A stretch of 64,000 nt of DNA from Lachnospiraceae bacterium (GCA_022483465.1 JAKVNF010000001.1:124001-188000), one strand, 5' to 3'. Positions 1 through 9,579 are shown, numbered from the stretch's first letter. A program made the numbers and translations. The notes: generated by a model not told the origin, from the letters alone.

Positions 1-1072
1 TGTCCATGGCCTTTGCCAACTCCTCGTCGGAGGGGTCTCTGCCAAGATCCACAGTCAGCTGTCTGCGGATCCGGTTCAGCCGGTTCACGGTCTCCACCAT
101 GTGCACCGGGACGCGGATGGTCCGCGCCTGGTCCGCGATGGCTCTCGTGATCGCCTGGCGGATCCACCAGGTCGCATAGGTGGAAAACTTGAAGCCCTTG
201 CGGAACTCAAACTTGTCCACAGCCTTGATCAGGCCCATGTTGCCCTCCTGGATGAGGTCCAGGAAGGACATGCCGTGGTTGACGTACTTCTTGGCGACAG
301 ACACCACAAGGCGCAGGTTTGCCTCCGTCAGGGAGTTTCTCGCATCGTTCCCGTCGTCTACGATGTAGCCCAGCTGCTTCTTGTTCTTGCCGGCGACCAG
401 GGAGATCTTCTCCTGGTACTCCTCCTCCCGCTTGTCCTCGGCGCCCTCCTCGGGGGCAGGGAGCGTGAACACGCTACGCACCATCTCCTCGGTGGAGACG
501 AGCTGGCCTGCATCCTCACCCTGGAAATACCGCTCCAGGATGTCCGCTGCGATGGCACCGGTCTCCATGCGCTTTGCCAGGGAGATCTCCTGGTCGGGTT
601 TCAACAGGGAGATCCGGCCGATCTCCTTCAGATACATGCGGACCGGGTCCTCGGTGGACACGGCGTCCGGGACGATCTCCGGGTCCGGGTTCTCCTCCTC
701 CTGGCGCTCGATCTCCTCCAGGTCTTCCTCGGAGGCGTCGTCGGTGTTCTTGGCCTGGTGGTCGATAGAGCTGTTGATGGAGCCGAGCTCCTCATCGGAG
801 ATCTGCTCCTCTTCCTCCTCGCCGATGACCTCCTCGTCGTCCTCGACGATGTCGATGCCCTTGGACTCCAGGTACTGGCTGATCTTGTCCTGGATGTCAT
901 CGTCGAGCTCCATGCCGGCAAAGGCTGTATCGATCTGCTTCTGGCGGATCGTCTTCTCATTCTTCTCTGCGGTCTGCACCAGGGTGTTCAGGCGGGAGGC
1001 AAATTCCTGGGGAGTGAGGGCCTTGGCGATGTCCTCCTGCCGGTTTTTCTTCTCTTCGGTTTCTCTGTTCAA
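1..1072 (-). CDS. rpoD: Primary sigma factor RpoD (sigma-70), 3' part outside the window
   Basis: The product is the housekeeping sigma factor that directs RNA polymerase to -35/-10 promoters. The translated minus strand shows an acidic N-terminal region, region 1.2 ([16 protein letters not shown]), and a near-canonical region 2 ([20 protein letters not shown], then [20 protein letters not shown] and [14 protein letters not shown]), followed by the start of region 3. Regions 3-4 lie beyond base 1. I place the start at a TTG (1072) because a GGAGGA Shine-Dalgarno sits 5 nt upstream. The nearby ATG at 1077 opens a frame that closes after two codons. No dnaG is found immediately upstream, where it often lies in Firmicutes; a decayed HEPN gene is there instead. 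The identity is secure; the TTG start is inferred. Confidence 0.96.
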   Translation of the reverse strand, partial: MNRETEEKKNRQEDIAKALTPQEFASRLNTLVQTAEKNEKTIRQKQIDTAFAGMELDDDIQDKISQYLESKGIDIVEDDEEVIGEEEEEQISDEELGSINSSIDHQAKNTDDASEEDLEEIERQEEENPDPEIVPDAVSTEDPVRMYLKEIGRISLLKPDQEISLAKRMETGAIAADILERYFQGEDAGQLVSTEEMVRSVFTLPAPEEGAEDKREEEYQEKISLVAGKNKKQLGYIVDDGNDARNSLTEANLRLVVSVAKKYVNHGMSFLDLIQEGNMGLIKAVDKFEFRKGFKFSTYATWWIRQAITRAIADQARTIRVPVHMVETVNRLNRIRRQLTVDLGRDPSDEELAKAMD

Positions 1073-1356
1073 TGCATTCCTCCATCGGGCGCGGATCCGT
1101 CCGCCGGATCTTCTCTTCTTCTTTCCTGCGCCCGCTTCCAAATCGTCTCGATCTGATTCTCGATAGCTGCACAAGAATATATTCGATGCGGAACGCGGAT
1201 TTCCTTTTTCCTTTTTTCAGATTTTCACGATTTTGTTCCCGGCACCCAGGCACTGCACCCCGGCAGCTTTCCTCTGACTGCGCCAGCTGCAGGAATTGAC
1301 TCTTCCTCATATCTTGTCTTCTACTGTCTTTTTCAGTCGTCTCCCACATTTGAGCA

Positions 1357-1390
1357 AAAAACAGACCGTCTGCGATCAGACAGACGGCCG
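1357..1390 (-). terminator. Rho-independent terminator after the HEPN remnant
   Basis: On the minus strand a GC-rich hairpin (CCGTCTG / CAGACGG arms) is followed by a run of six T. It ends transcription of the ATPase/HEPN unit before rpoD. The rest of 1073-1412 holds only the rpoD upstream region; I see no gene in it. Confidence 0.75.
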
Positions 1391-1412
1391 TTGAAGAATG
1401 CATTCCACTCTC

Positions 1413-2110
1413 TTATTTTTCAGCAGCAATATCATAGATTGCTTCAACAATATCCATGATCTGCCTCTCATACTTGTTCACAAGTTCCAGTGTGATTTCC
1501 GATCTCTCTGCAGAAGCGTGGTCTCTGTCGTTCTGGTGGACGATCTTGTTTCTTCGATCGAACATCTCCTTCACAACCTGTCGCCCATAGCGTGCAGATT
1601 CATTGGCATTCTCTTTCGGAAATGTCTTCTCCATCACAGCGTTGAATGGAATGCCGATCAGATTAAGTTGGTCGTTCATGCTTTCGGCAGACAGAAATAC
1701 CTGCTTACTCATATTCCCGTTCAAAAATGTAAAAACCATTCCTTTGTAGTCAGGTCTGCATATGCATTCTCTACTTCTCCCATCGGCACTTTGATTCCAG
1801 AATATTTATCACTCTTTTCCTATTTTCCAAGAAACATCTGGAAGAGTGCATATTTGCTGATTTCATGCAGAAAAAATCCAGAATGCCTTCAAGAAACACA
1901 ACCTGTGAACGCCAGATATCCTGATATTCTTCTTCCTGTCCGCTTTTCAGGAACTTCGCCGCTGTTTTCCCCCTGCTTTTTGATTCCGTTCAGGCTTTCA
2001 TCAAAGTGCTTTTTGATCTCAGCCAGTTCAAAATGAACAGGGGATATGCTTCTTTGCGGTTCCCGCACGCCTTCTGCCCTGGGTGTCAGACTGAGGTCCA
2101 TTTTTTCCAT
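1413..2110 (-). pseudogene. Decayed RiboL-PSP-type HEPN protein, partner of the AAA ATPase
   Basis: Pieces of one HEPN-domain protein can be read across several frames. The N-terminus begins MEKMDLSLTPRAEG at 2110 with a GGTG-type Shine-Dalgarno. A central piece reads QDIWRSQVVFLEGILDFF and continues after a shift as LHEISKYALFQMFLGK. The last piece, from 1739, carries RRNKIVHQND, which fits the R-x4-6-H catalytic motif of HEPN ribonucleases. The lesions I see are a frameshift near 1920, a frameshift near 1870 at a T6 run, a TGG-to-TAG nonsense codon at 1820-1822 and a frameshift near 1715. Such proteins are typically paired with an AAA ATPase in phage-defence or abortive-infection pairs. Several independent lesions argue for real decay rather than one sequencing error. 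Confidence 0.8.
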
Positions 2111-2120
2111 CCAGATCACC

Positions 2121-3365
2121 TCACATCTGATCAAGAACTTTCGCAAAGTTAAGATTTAGCATTGGAATTGCGCCATACTTTCCACCGATATATCCTTTGC
2201 CGAAATTCTCATCTTTTCTTACATTCTTGATTTCCGCAAGCGAGTAAAGATCCGTTGATCTGTCTTGTTTCAATTCTGTAAACCAGATCTGGTCACGTCG
2301 AAAGAGATCAAGATTCAAAAGTCCCGTGTCATGGGTGGTAAAAAACAGCTGAGGAAACTTCTCTGATTCGGTTTCCATGAACATCTTTAAAAGGCCATAC
2401 ACAAGTGATTCATGCAGACCTGCTTCCAGCTCATCACAGATCAATACTTTTCCGTTAACCATGATATCAATCCATGGGCAGAGAAAAGCAAACAGCTTCC
2501 TGACACCAACTGATTCCTCGCTGAGCAGATCTGTTTCGAAATGATCATATACAACTTTTGCATTGATCTTATCCATTGTAGACTGAAGAAGTTGATCCCG
2601 AAATTCAGGTGACAGGAATGGTGGAATTTCATTAGGCTGTGGTTTGGACTTGTCAATCTTGACCACAATATCCTTTACACCCATACCTAATTCTTTCATG
2701 AATGTAATAACCGCTGCTTTCATTCCAGCATCAGAGCCAATTTTATGAAGAGAATAATTCATCCAGTTATCCTGAAGGCCTTCATGGTATACAACAAGAT
2801 CATCCCGAAAGAAACGGTATGCCGCTTCTACCGCAGGCACGGAACTGAAGTTGGCAGCACAGGATAGCATCAATCTGTTCGGCTTCAACACATCTTTGCA
2901 GTTATCAAATTTACCTTTATAGCTTCTCCCTGCCGTAAACCGATCTCCATGCCTTTCAAATATCTTCATTTGCTTCCCGTTCGGGAAGAAATAGAAATAT
3001 TCGTCTTGAACAAGCATTTGTTTCAAGCTGAATTGATATGCGTACCGAATTCCATCTTCAACAAATTGGATTTTGTAAATGCTCGGTGTATCAAATCCTT
3101 CTGTTTTAAAAGGCAGCTGAAGGATTCCCTGACCAGGCTGATGCTGGATGCTGTAGAGCACCAGATTCCTGACAAAAGACAGCGCATCCACAAAGTTGCT
3201 TTTTCCCGAACCATTTGCGCCATAAATTACAGCCGATTTCAATACATGGTACTTCCCAAGTACTGCAGTCTTCTCGAATCCCGTCGTATCCGTCCCTGCC
3301 AATGCGGAGAACAGGACAGCATCGCGAATCGACTTATGATTTGAGCATGAAAACTCAAGCAACAT
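2121..3365 (-). CDS. AAA15-type ATPase of an RloA/AbiLi-like defence pair
   Basis: The 414-residue protein starts MLLEFSCSNHKSIRDAVLFS, the usual opening of AAA15/RloA (OLD-like, SMC-related) ATPases. It has a Walker A motif GANGSGKSN at residues 49-57, a Walker B/signature region containing VLICDELEAGLHES, and a C-terminal FFTTHDTGLL switch-type segment. The family is known from anti-phage and abortive-infection modules in which the ATPase senses infection and a second protein is the effector. The next gene downstream is the decayed HEPN nuclease, starting 10 bp after this stop, so the two formed an operon. A GGAGG Shine-Dalgarno lies 9 nt before the ATG. The ATPase frame is intact, so this looks like an orphan sensor whose effector is gone. 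The exact subtype is not assigned. Confidence 0.85.
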   Translation of the reverse strand: MLLEFSCSNHKSIRDAVLFSALAGTDTTGFEKTAVLGKYHVLKSAVIYGANGSGKSNFVDALSFVRNLVLYSIQHQPGQGILQLPFKTEGFDTPSIYKIQFVEDGIRYAYQFSLKQMLVQDEYFYFFPNGKQMKIFERHGDRFTAGRSYKGKFDNCKDVLKPNRLMLSCAANFSSVPAVEAAYRFFRDDLVVYHEGLQDNWMNYSLHKIGSDAGMKAAVITFMKELGMGVKDIVVKIDKSKPQPNEIPPFLSPEFRDQLLQSTMDKINAKVVYDHFETDLLSEESVGVRKLFAFLCPWIDIMVNGKVLICDELEAGLHESLVYGLLKMFMETESEKFPQLFFTTHDTGLLNLDLFRRDQIWFTELKQDRSTDLYSLAEIKNVRKDENFGKGYIGGKYGAIPMLNLNFAKVLDQM

Positions 3366-3398
3366 AGTGTGAGTCCTCCTTCACAATCTCCTGATTGT

Positions 3399-3427
3399 AA
3401 GATACATGATGAGAGAACGTTTATCAA
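3399..3427 (-). promoter_or_regulatory. Sigma-70 promoter of the AAA ATPase gene
   Basis: The minus strand shows TTGATA (3422-3427) and TATCTT (3399-3404) separated by 17 bp, about 35 bp upstream of the start codon. Confidence 0.6.
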
Positions 3428-3850
3428 TTGATTCTGTAATTATTTCTCATAATTTCGTGCTTAACGCACATGTCGTTGACGCACAATAGGATACAAACAG
3501 AACAGGATGTGCTGATATGGCAAATGTGTCTGTTCCATCCGGAGCGGATAAACCATGCGGGCGATAGCGGTATCCATCCCAGATCCCCTGGGACCAGTCT
3601 GCCACCCTTTCTTCAAATGTACGATTTGATACTGGTCGGAGATCAGCGGAACCGTTTTGACATGCAAATGGATGAGACACGGGAAAGCAAAGGTGTGGCT
3701 GCTTCTATCACGCCGGCCGCATTGCGGAAGGGAATGGATAATCCTACATGAAACTTGTGAAAACGCATGTCCGCCGACCGGAAACATCAGGTATGATTCA
3801 GTGAAATCATCTGCAATAGCGCCTGGGCAGCTGCCCAACATGATCCGAAA
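3428..3850. other. No recognisable gene between the ATPase promoter and MITE copy 1
   Basis: Open frames on both strands here give low-complexity or Cys/His/Pro-rich translations without domains or convincing ribosome sites. The segment may be remnant DNA. Joining it to 4159-4267 across the MITE gives only a 38-codon frame (MAKKHRFLMWVGTCAAYGFG at its start), which is too weak to call. Confidence 0.4.
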
Positions 3851-4158
3851 GGCGTTAGTTAAGAAACGGGTTGATAAGCGATCGCCTAGCATGAGACCAC
3901 TAATACCTCACTTTGAGCTCGAGCTGGGTACACTCCTATCCGTGCTGTGTTGCATCATGTAACAAAGCATCACCTAGATTGCCTAAACACATACACTCAC
4001 TTGCCGAGTATGTGACTATAAATAACAAGATAGGCATTATGCGGAGAAGAAAAGAGCTCCAAATGGGGATTCTATATCTTCATCGGACATTATCGCGTCG
4101 AGAGTTCACCATGGAGGTTGTGGTATGGAACCCATCAACCCGGTTCTTTACTAACGCC
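3851..4158 (+). mobile_element. 308-bp MITE copy 1, IS1595-type ends
   Basis: The element begins GGCGTTAGTTAAGAAACGGG and ends with the imperfect inverted complement (CCCGGTTCTTTACTAACGCC). It is flanked by the 8-bp direct repeat atccgaaa (3843-3850 and 4159-4166). It has no transposase. Its ends match about 25 bp of the termini of the 1214-bp IS1595-type element at 9645 and 51152, so it was probably mobilised in trans. It is identical to copy 2 as far as I compared base by base. Confidence 0.93.
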
Positions 4159-4267
4159 ATCCGAAATACTGCAGACGAACCCGAATCCGTACGCCGCACA
4201 GGTGCCAACCCACATGAGGAAACGGTGCTTTTTTGCCATAAGTTCTCGTTCCCTGTTCAGCGCCTGT

Positions 4268-5710
4268 TTACCACCCGGTCTGGTCTCCCCAGCCGATGAT
4301 CCCCCTCGTGTACTGCATGGTGCTCCGCTCCATGGTGAGATATCCCGCCGAGGTCTCATTCAGGGCTGTGTCGGAGAGCACGGCCTCGCTCTCCGGGACA
4401 CTGATTCCGGAGTCGGTGTCTGCTGCTGCGGCTGACACACCTGCAGAGGCTGCGGTCTCCGCAATCGCCGCCGCGCTCTCTCCCTGATCCTGGGTATTTG
4501 CCTCATCCGACTCCGTATCCCCGCTGCCGCTGTTGCCGGAAAGATCCGCCTCCTGGGGCAGGCCTTCCTTGTAGTTGGTCTCCCAGATGGTCCCGTTGTA
4601 ATCCGTCACCAGGCAGGTGCCGTCATAGAGGCCGTCTTTTGCCACACCCGTTACCGCGGTGTAGGTGCCGTTGTTTTTGGTCAGCTGATAGGAGAACTGG
4701 CCATTGGGGACATCTCCCTCCCAGCTGCAGACATACCGGAGGCTGTCACCCCCCTTGACCGAGACGTTCTCCCAGGTACCGCTCCCGGTCCGCTCTCCGT
4801 TCTCGATTGTCCCGCTGTACAGCATGACCTCGCCGTCGACCAGGTACAGGGCCATCTGCTGGTCCGGGTACTGGCAGACTCCGTCGTGGTCATTCAATAG
4901 GTTCTTCAGAAGGTCCAGCATCTCCTCATCCAGGTGCACCGGGATGGTGCTCTGGGCTGCCAGGGCGGTGAGCCTTCGCAGGGCCTCGATCTCCTCCGCC
5001 TTGTTGGCAAGATCCGTCCCCCCGGCCGCCTTCTGTCCGTTCTCGCACACCGTCAGGGCGTTGTCGAAGTTCCCCGCTGACTCGGCGGAATCGGCCCAGG
5101 CAAGGTACACCTTCTGATAGGCCGAGGTCATGTCCCCATAGCCCGAACCCGCGGACAGCACCGACACCGCATTGGAGAAGTTTCCCTGGTCGGAGAGGCT
5201 CTCCGCCCAGGCCTGATAGACCGAGGCGAGCTCACTGGTGATCGCCTCCGCCCCGGAGAGGACGGTGCGCCCCTGCCGCAGCAGGATCACCGCGTTGTTG
5301 TAGTCCCCGCTCTCGGTGTACATGCGGCTGTAGCTGATGTAGGCGTCCTGCAAATCCTGCCGAATCTGCTCGTCCTGGGGATTCTCTGCCAGAGCGTCCT
5401 TGTAGCTTTGGATCGCCTGCTCATAGTCCCCTCGGGCGAATGACCGGGAGCCGGTCTTCTCCGACCGGTTGAACAGGCCGGAAGTGGCGGTGACAATCGC
5501 GGCCTCCCCCAGCGCCAGGATCAGCACCGCGATGCCGGCGGCGACAAGAAGGGGCACAATCACCGACTTCCGGGACATGTGGTATTCCGGGCGGCGCAGA
5601 TAGGTGCGCCGGCGAAACCGTCTCCCCTGTCTTGGCGGCGGGGTGGTCCCCCCGCCGGGTTCCATGCCCTGCGGAAGGGGCGTCTGGTTGGTATGCTCGT
5701 TGTCTGTCAA
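4268..5710 (-). CDS. Membrane-anchored TPR and MORN-like repeat protein of the pilus locus
   Basis: After a cytoplasmic Pro/Arg-rich head there is one transmembrane helix (VIVPLLVAAGIAVLILALGE). The outer part has tetratricopeptide-like repeats (RSFARGDYEQAIQSYKDALA, GDYNNAVILLRQG, GNFSNAVSVL, GNFDNALTV), then a MORN-like portion (MLYSGTIENGERTGSGTWEN and GLYDGTCLVTDYNGTIW), and an Ala/Ser/Asp-rich tail. I use a TTG start at 5710 with GGAG 8 nt upstream. An in-frame ATG at 5926 would add an unlikely Gly/Pro/Arg-rich extension. It lies directly downstream of a sortase gene, so a role in the cell envelope or pilus assembly is inferred; no enzymatic function is visible. Residues called TPR and MORN were judged by eye. 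Confidence 0.7.
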   Translation of the reverse strand: MTDNEHTNQTPLPQGMEPGGGTTPPPRQGRRFRRRTYLRRPEYHMSRKSVIVPLLVAAGIAVLILALGEAAIVTATSGLFNRSEKTGSRSFARGDYEQAIQSYKDALAENPQDEQIRQDLQDAYISYSRMYTESGDYNNAVILLRQGRTVLSGAEAITSELASVYQAWAESLSDQGNFSNAVSVLSAGSGYGDMTSAYQKVYLAWADSAESAGNFDNALTVCENGQKAAGGTDLANKAEEIEALRRLTALAAQSTIPVHLDEEMLDLLKNLLNDHDGVCQYPDQQMALYLVDGEVMLYSGTIENGERTGSGTWENVSVKGGDSLRYVCSWEGDVPNGQFSYQLTKNNGTYTAVTGVAKDGLYDGTCLVTDYNGTIWETNYKEGLPQEADLSGNSGSGDTESDEANTQDQGESAAAIAETAASAGVSAAAADTDSGISVPESEAVLSDTALNETSAGYLTMERSTMQYTRGIIGWGDQTGW

Positions 5711-5892
5711 AGTGTGTTCTCCTTCGCTGGCGTGCTTGCTGTCATTCCACAGGAACTCCCAGATAAAAGCTTGCAGGGTTTGGGGGGTCCTGCCGCCCCG
5801 GGGCGCGCTCCCTGCACCTGGCTTACGTCGGGGTCCTTCCGATATCCCGGCGCCGCTTTGCGGCTCACCGGGCTTTTGTTTTGCCCCTCTTC

Positions 5893-6609
5893 TCAGGAGC
5901 CGATGCTGTCCTCCATCCGCACGCACCGCACGGCGCAGCGGGTCTGACCGCCCATGTTGCAGGTAAAGAGGGTCAGGTCCCAGGATGCGGAGGAGTCGCT
6001 GTTCTTGTCGTTTAATACCATCTGGGCCACCGCGGTGGGCTGAACGGTCTCGATGTTGGAGACCTGATAGCGGATCACCGTGCCTTCCACGTTGGTGAAG
6101 GTCACCTCTGCGCCGATGGCGACCCAGCGGATCGGGCTGAAGGTCTTGGCGTAATTGTGGCCGCAGATCACGAGATCATCCTCGTAGTAGCTGCCGCTGT
6201 AGCGGCAGGCGGAGATCTTGAGCCGGTCCATGTCCCAGTCGTGCATCACCGGCAGGTGGATCCCCACGGAGGGGATGTCCAGCATGCCGATGTAGTCGTA
6301 GCCGTCCACGGTGGCCGTGGGCATCGACAGGTAGGGGGACTGGGTCACCGGGTCGGTCTCTGTGCCGAGCGTATCCGCTGCTTCCTCCTCGCTCTCCTTT
6401 GCCGCGTCGATGTCGCCCTCGAGCTTCTCAGCAATCTGCTCCGATGCGGCGGCGGCCCGGTCCGAGTCCCAGCGGTTGTACAGAATGAGGGCGAGGGCCC
6501 CCACCAGCAGCAGCACCCCCAGGGTGATGAGGACCGTGCCCTTTCGGCGCATTCTTTTCGATTTCCTGCGGGCGTCTCTCTCAGGTTGATTGGTTGGTTT
6601 CTTGCTCAT
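5893..6609 (-). CDS. Sortase, class uncertain
   Basis: This 238-residue transpeptidase-type protein has a basic N-terminus, one membrane anchor (GTVLITLGVLLLVGALALIL) and the sortase fold. The catalytic signatures are the His in VICGHNYAKTF, the Cys in LTLFTC and the Arg in TRCAVRC. Sortases cleave LPXTG-type signals outside the membrane and join the protein to the wall or to another pilin. The sequence differs from the class C enzyme at 8618-9523 (no C-terminal membrane helix), so it may be the housekeeping-type or wall-anchoring partner for this locus. The Shine-Dalgarno at this ATG is weak. It sits between a terminator and the TPR/MORN gene. Confidence 0.88.
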   Translation of the reverse strand: MSKKPTNQPERDARRKSKRMRRKGTVLITLGVLLLVGALALILYNRWDSDRAAAASEQIAEKLEGDIDAAKESEEEAADTLGTETDPVTQSPYLSMPTATVDGYDYIGMLDIPSVGIHLPVMHDWDMDRLKISACRYSGSYYEDDLVICGHNYAKTFSPIRWVAIGAEVTFTNVEGTVIRYQVSNIETVQPTAVAQMVLNDKNSDSSASWDLTLFTCNMGGQTRCAVRCVRMEDSIGS

Positions 6610-6737
6610 GCGTGCTTACTCTTATGTCCTTGGCGCTTTGGCGTCTGCGGGCCGGGATGCTGCGTTTTCCTGCGCGGTTCCGGTCCCTGCCAGCGTATTC
6701 TGCAGTCCTTGATCGTTCCACCGCCCAGTATACCAAA

Positions 6738-6766
6738 ATCCCGGACCGCTGTGCACGGTCCGGGAT
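6738..6766 (-). terminator. Terminator between pilin and sortase genes
   Basis: The minus strand carries an 11-bp GC-rich stem (ATCCCGGACCG with CGGTCCGGGAT) followed by TTT. It would end or attenuate the pilin transcript before the 5893-6609 sortase. Confidence 0.7.
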
Positions 6767-6872
6767 ATTTCGCAACTTGCCCTGCAGTGGGGGAGTGTGT
6801 GGTTTCGTTTGGATGAACGATATTAGGCTGCAGGGCAGGGATGCTGCAGATGGATCTGGCAGCGGCGTCCGA

Positions 6873-8450
6873 TCACTTCCGGACTGCCGCAGCCCTTCTC
6901 TTTTCCACCAGGCCCGCCAGGATCAGGACCGAACCCGCGCCTGCCATCAGCCATACTGGCCACCAGAGCTGTCCGGTCTGGGGAAGGCGCTCGGCTCCCT
7001 TAACCGACTGATTCATGCCGGATCCGGAGTCTGTACCGCTGCTTCCGGTATCTCCCGATCCCGTGCCGCTGGTATCCTCACTACGGGAAGCACCCTGGAC
7101 GGATGCGTTGCTGCTGTTGGTCAGCTGGAAGACCATCGAGGATCCGGAAGTGCTCACTGTATAGGATGCCGTATATCCTGTCACCCCATCCTCAGCAATC
7201 GTGTAGCTAATCCGGTTTCCGGACTGCCACACAGGATAGCTTCCGTAGTCAAAGGACCAGTCGCCGGAGACGTTCGTGGAGGCAACCTCCCTGCCGTCTG
7301 CATAGAGATGGACGGTGATGGAGCTGGGGCGGTTCCCCGCCTCGTTGTTGTTGTCATTCCAGATCTTGGCGCCCGTGATGTGCACGGTCTCAGCAGGCGT
7401 CACAGTCGGTGTGGTGGTCTCACCGCCGCCACCGGAATTGCCGCCGTTTCCAGGATTGTCGCCGCCGCCCGGCGCGCTGTACGTGTTGGTGAAGGTTACA
7501 TACTGTGCGGTATCACTGCCGTCATAAACGATATCACCCTCCGCATTGTTGAGACGGATCAGGATTCTCTGTACCGTCAGGGCATTTTCGACAGCGCGTA
7601 CCTGGTATTCCAACCGATAAACGGTGGCATCGTAGGTAAAGTTCTCCGCCGCATTGGAGCGGTCCTCGTAGATCTCGTAGTAGTAATCACCGGCCTGGGT
7701 AAAGGTCAGGGTTCCGAACTCATGCACGGTATTGTCAGCAGCGACTTCCATGGTCTTGCTGCCACCAGTACTGCCCTCCACCATCGGGAAGCTCTCATCC
7801 AGGCGGTGCAGCACCATCGTGAAGGTCTGGGAGGACGGTGCCCCATCTCCGATCACCCGCTTTAAGACGCCAGGAGCTCCGGTTGCAGGGGTATATCGAT
7901 TCACTTCCTTCTGCACCTTTGGGGATGCGGAGACATCGTACTCATAGCTTCCGGTCTCACTGTTGTAGGCGGGAAGGCTCACGAGGAAGGGTGCAAACGA
8001 TAGGTACCTGTCACTTGCGGCCTGCTGTACCACAAGGTACAGGCCATGGGGCAGATCTGTAAAGGCTGCCTGCCCTGCGGCATCTGTTGCGGCTGCCGCA
8101 TCCGGATCCATCTCCTGTGCCGCCTGCGCGAAGGTGGCAGCGCTCTCAGCGCTAGTCACCACCTCATCCGGGATCTGATTCCCAGATGCGGCGCTGTAAC
8201 TTACTGCATAAGCATCGGAGGTGAAGTAGAAGTGATAATTCCCATCCTCACTCCCCTCAGCCCCTACCCGGTAGATCGCAATAGACTCCCCGGATGCTGC
8301 CGTTCCGGTCCCGCTCTCCTTCACCGTCACAGTGAGGCTGCATGCGGTATCCGCCGGCACGTTGGATGGAGCTGCCTGGGTGGTAAATCCCGTCAGGACC
8401 ACCGCCGCGGCTGCCATTGCCGTTGTGATTTTTCTTAGAAAATGTCTCAT
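6873..8450 (-). CDS. LPXTG minor pilin with FctA-type and Cna-B domains
   Basis: The 525-residue precursor has a Sec signal peptide (about 1-26), an N-terminal SpaA/pilin domain, a pilin isopeptide-linkage domain of the FctA/Spy0128 type (about 185-330, ending QYVTFTNTY), a Gly/Thr-rich linker, a Cna-B domain (ITGAKIWNDNNNEAGNRPSS onward, about 355-440) and a Ser/Gly-rich stalk. It ends with a sorting signal LPQTG, a hydrophobic helix and a basic tail (VEKRRAAAVRK). Cna-B and FctA domains carry internal Lys-Asn isopeptide bonds. The start has GGAGG 8 nt upstream. It lies immediately downstream of a class C sortase, as expected for a pilus subunit. It is the only pilin in the locus that is still intact. 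Confidence 0.9.
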   Translation of the reverse strand: MRHFLRKITTAMAAAAVVLTGFTTQAAPSNVPADTACSLTVTVKESGTGTAASGESIAIYRVGAEGSEDGNYHFYFTSDAYAVSYSAASGNQIPDEVVTSAESAATFAQAAQEMDPDAAAATDAAGQAAFTDLPHGLYLVVQQAASDRYLSFAPFLVSLPAYNSETGSYEYDVSASPKVQKEVNRYTPATGAPGVLKRVIGDGAPSSQTFTMVLHRLDESFPMVEGSTGGSKTMEVAADNTVHEFGTLTFTQAGDYYYEIYEDRSNAAENFTYDATVYRLEYQVRAVENALTVQRILIRLNNAEGDIVYDGSDTAQYVTFTNTYSAPGGGDNPGNGGNSGGGGETTTPTVTPAETVHITGAKIWNDNNNEAGNRPSSITVHLYADGREVASTNVSGDWSFDYGSYPVWQSGNRISYTIAEDGVTGYTASYTVSTSGSSMVFQLTNSSNASVQGASRSEDTSGTGSGDTGSSGTDSGSGMNQSVKGAERLPQTGQLWWPVWLMAGAGSVLILAGLVEKRRAAAVRK

Positions 8451-8617
8451 CTGGTAACCTCCCCCTTTGTCTCTGGGTACGGGATTGCCCTAATGGATCA
8501 TCTCGTCCCGGTTTCACCGAGTACAGGATCATCCTGGTTTTCTTGCCTTTCGGCCAGACCTTTGCATCGAATGCCGGACTTCCTTCCCCAGCCCGGCTCA
8601 ACTCTGGCTCGATCGTC

Positions 8618-9523
8618 TTATCTTCTCCGCTTCGGGAAGACCAGCACCGCAATGATCAAGATCAGCAGGATCGGCACTGCCACAAACGGCATGATGTAGA
8701 TCGGGCGGATCTGCAGGGCATCGGCAATCACCTGGGCCTCGCCGTTCTGGTTGGCGATGCGGTGACCGCGGACCAAAAGCCGGTGGGTATTGATGCCGTA
8801 GGGCGTGCATGTGACCAGAGTGCAGAGATCCTGTCCGTCCACGATCTGCAGATCAGACAAATCCGTGGGCTCCACAATGCGGATCTGATCCACCTCGTAG
8901 GTGAGGGTCTGGTTCAGGATGTTCAGCGTGAAGGTATCTCCCTCCGACAACTGATCCAAGTCAGTGAAGAGCTTTGCAGAGGGCAGGCCTCTGTGTCCGG
9001 ACAGCACCGTATGAGTGCTCTCCCCTCCCACCGGGAGGGAGGTCTCCTCCAGATGGCCGATGGAGGTCTGCAGGACGCTGTCGCTGGTGCCATGGTAAAT
9101 CGGCAGCTCCACGTTGATCTTGGGAATGTTGATATACCCCATGTTTCCCGTGCCATCGAAATTCAGAAGGCTGTCATACTTCTCCTTCTGCTCATCTGAC
9201 ATGGTCCAGTTGATTCCGGTCTTGGCGAGCTCGGTATTGTAATCCTCTGCCGCCTGGATTAGAGTATCGTACTTCTTCTGATCCATGTTTGCGACAGCCT
9301 CGGAGTAGTTCATGATGGCCCGGGTCTGATGGAACGAGTTCCAGTAATCAGAGAAGGAAGGGTAAGCGATAAGTCCGATCCCCACAATAAAAATCACCAG
9401 CAGAATGATCGTGGTCAGGTGCCTCGCAAAGATTCCCTTCTTTTTTGCCCGCTTCGCAATGGAATTCATATGAAGTTGCCCAGCGGAGGATTCCGCAGCA
9501 GTTTGCATCTTTGTTCTGCTCAA
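8618..9523 (-). CDS. Class C (pilus-polymerising) sortase
   Basis: The enzyme has an N-terminal membrane helix (HLTTIILLVIFIVGIGLIAY), the class C lid-region hallmark (YNTELAKTG then MGYINIPKINVELPIYHGT), the His in VLSGHRGLPSAKLFTDL, the catalytic Cys in LVTCTPYGINTHRLLVRG with its Arg, and a C-terminal membrane helix, which is typical of class C enzymes. It links pilin subunits through Lys isopeptide bonds. I chose a TTG at 9523 because GGAG lies about 10 nt upstream; in-frame ATGs at 9508 and 9469 have poorer sites. A 24-bp inverted repeat and then an IS1595 insertion lie just upstream, so co-transcription with the backbone pilin gene is now probably interrupted. Confidence 0.9.
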   Translation of the reverse strand: MSRTKMQTAAESSAGQLHMNSIAKRAKKKGIFARHLTTIILLVIFIVGIGLIAYPSFSDYWNSFHQTRAIMNYSEAVANMDQKKYDTLIQAAEDYNTELAKTGINWTMSDEQKEKYDSLLNFDGTGNMGYINIPKINVELPIYHGTSDSVLQTSIGHLEETSLPVGGESTHTVLSGHRGLPSAKLFTDLDQLSEGDTFTLNILNQTLTYEVDQIRIVEPTDLSDLQIVDGQDLCTLVTCTPYGINTHRLLVRGHRIANQNGEAQVIADALQIRPIYIMPFVAVPILLILIIAVLVFPKRRR

Positions 9524-9579
9524 TGGTCTTCGACTCCTTTGCCTTTGGCTGTCCTGCTCTTGGCTGCCTGTCAGAATCA

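Noticed and set aside
101-1156. 351-codon plus-strand frame over rpoD
   Set aside because: A Leu/Val-rich shadow of the GC-rich sigma factor gene.
957-1403. 148-codon minus-strand frame upstream of rpoD
   Set aside because: It overlaps the 5' end of rpoD in another frame and has an Arg/Glu-rich shadow composition with no domain.
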